Assembly (NCBI GenBank): GCA_003427395.1
Contig: BFEA01000434.1
Span: forward strand, 493,442-524,363
Source of the DNA: Chara braunii
Taxonomy: Eukaryota > Streptophyta > Charophyceae > Charales > Characeae
Direction: 5' to 3'
DNA length: 30,922 nucleotides
Under the pieces are notes generated by a model. That model saw only the letters and a program-made list of their open reading frames with translations, did not search any database and was not told the origin of the DNA. Both the position numbers and the translations under genes were made by a program. Position 1 is the stretch's first letter. Each line of letters opens with the position of its first letter. Positions 29,831 to 30,922 of this stretch are shown one piece after another.

Positions 29831-29946
29831 CCCGGGGAGGGGCGCCCACTTATCGCTGAAGCCAAGGGCAACGGCGCCTGTCACTCGCCGCGCCCGCGTC
29901 CGAGGTCCTCAGCGACCAGCAGGGATCGAGTTTGCGGTTGGCTGTC

Positions 29947-30215
29947 ACGCACCGTTAGCAAGTTCCCACANCNGTGAGGATCAACAGTCAATTANTGAAC
30001 CGACTTGGTCACACAGCGATGAGTCAAGTCCATATAGCACCGAGTTTTAATTTAAACCGACAAATAGTGAACACAGCAGATTATACAGTAATGAGTCAAG
30101 TTCCCTCAACAGCGAACTTTAACTTTAACAGTCAACTAGCGATCCCGCTAGATTACACATCAATGAGCCAAGTTCACACACCAATGGGTTTCAACAGTCA
30201 ACTGGTAAATTAGCG
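29947..30215. repeat. 72-bp tandem repeat array that keeps a reading frame
   Basis: Units beginning ATGAGTCAAGT or ATGAGCCAAGT start at 30019, 30091 and 30163, exactly 72 bp apart. A decayed unit precedes them and shortened units follow to about 30250. In the plus frame from 29974 each 24-residue unit reads MSQV...FN...(N/S)(R/S)Q(L/I)V or similar. Because the period is a multiple of three and no indel broke it, a coding or structural constraint is possible. The array is too short and flanked by Ns, so I do not call a gene. Confidence 0.8.
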
Positions 30216-30249
30216 TGTTCTCACCGCAGCGAGTTTCAACGGTCAACCT

Positions 30250-30922
30250 TTGATGAGCTACTCCATTTTATCTTCCTCCCTCTCTCTCTCTGTTCTCTCT
30301 CACTCTTTGATTCTCTCTCTCTCTCCCTCTGCTCACTCTTTCTTCGAACCGCCCCTTTACTCTCTCGGTCTGTTCTGTCTCGTTTTCCCCCCCCTTTTTT
30401 CATTGCGCGCTATCTTTCTGCGCGCAGACTATCTCTTTCTCACTCTCTTTGCACACGGAACCTCCACTCGTGCGTCGCACAGGTCGAGTTAGTTGAGACC
30501 AGCCCGCCTCTTGACACTAAGCAGGCTGNTGGTCTTGCTCAANGCCTTCTATTTGGCCAANNGACTCATGATCANGCACCATCTGCCGTTTCAGCTTGCC
30601 CCTTGGTGTTTTCACATGGTTGAGCTTCATCTAGTGCTATGGTGTTGTGCTCACGCAACACTAAGTTCCCTGACATTTTCACACAGTGCTTTGCCTTTGG
30701 GTATTACCTCTATCACTGTTCCAAATGCTACTAACTTGGCACACCACTGTTGTGGATCTTGTGATTTGTCACTAATTTGTGATCTCACAGCATACTGTCA
30801 CCGCGATAAGGCTGATATAGAATCCTAATGTCGAGTTCACATAGCTTAATGTCTCTNTGTCAAATAGGATCAGCGCACATGCTCACAAATGCACTGTTGA
30901 AGTACCTGATGATGTTTCTCAC
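30250..30922. other. No recognisable gene; CT-rich start and scattered Ns
   Basis: Pyrimidine-rich DNA (30270-30440) is followed by mixed sequence with single Ns at 30529, 30543, 30561-30562, 30575 and 30857. I see no motif, repeat or RNA gene. Confidence 0.5.

Noticed and set aside
28716-29871. Long overlapping ORFs on both strands through the GA and palindrome array
   Set aside because: Low-complexity translations (RERERE, SLSLSL, Pro/Arg-rich); they are open only because of composition.

Overview
The window looks like repeat-rich nuclear DNA of a plant or streptophyte alga. It holds long microsatellites, N gaps, decayed eukaryotic transposons of several classes, intron-like polypyrimidine/AG sites, and no operons, rRNA or bacterial-type genes. 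The combination of a Myb/SANT-type ORF, a PIF/Harbinger transposase and DUF7869-type ORFs reminds me of charophyte genomes such as Chara braunii. That assignment is inference, not demonstrated.

Layout. (1) 1-535 is a direct repeat of 8557-9091, with a constant offset of 8556, about 17 mismatches and no indels. It is made of a unique-looking flank with an exon-like ORF plus the left end of a PIF/Harbinger element. (2) 740-5405 is a decayed Helitron Rep/helicase gene with at least eight in-frame stops and at least three frameshifts. It is followed by a 45-T tract ending in GCAG and an unrecognised open frame of about 555 codons (5519-7184). (3) 7.2-8.2 kb holds microsatellites and a tRNA-derived SINE. 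(4) 8829-18100 is a full-length PIF/Harbinger element of 9.27 kb with 18-bp terminal inverted repeats and a TAA target duplication. It carries a Myb/SANT ORF (+), an unrecognised third ORF (+) and a DDE transposase (-), all broken by stop codons, plus a nested MITE, tandem duplications and a poly-G assembly gap. (5) 18.6-21.3 kb holds two short non-autonomous elements whose ends resemble the large one, and a set of interleaved inverted repeats. (6) 21.3-24.1 kb shows nothing recognisable except a CT/CTAT microsatellite. (7) 24.1-28.8 kb, minus strand, is the most interesting part. It has a long DUF7869-type, probably transposase-like gene (one stop plus some Ns), a 241-bp tandem duplication of its last coding segment, and two tandem, strongly diverged copies of an unrecognised ORF of about 225 residues. 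(8) 28.9-30.2 kb has a CG/GA microsatellite, a G+C-rich array of palindromes and a 72-bp repeat array that stays in frame. The last 0.7 kb shows nothing clear.

How the parts fit. The Myb/SANT and DDE ORFs are the usual pair of a PIF/Harbinger element: the Myb-like protein assists DNA binding and the nuclease cuts. The short elements with similar ends are plausible passive clients of that transposase. The Helitron and Harbinger genes look dead. The DUF7869-type gene is the best-preserved mobile-element-like gene here, and the tandem ORFs directly downstream on the same strand may be its accessory genes.
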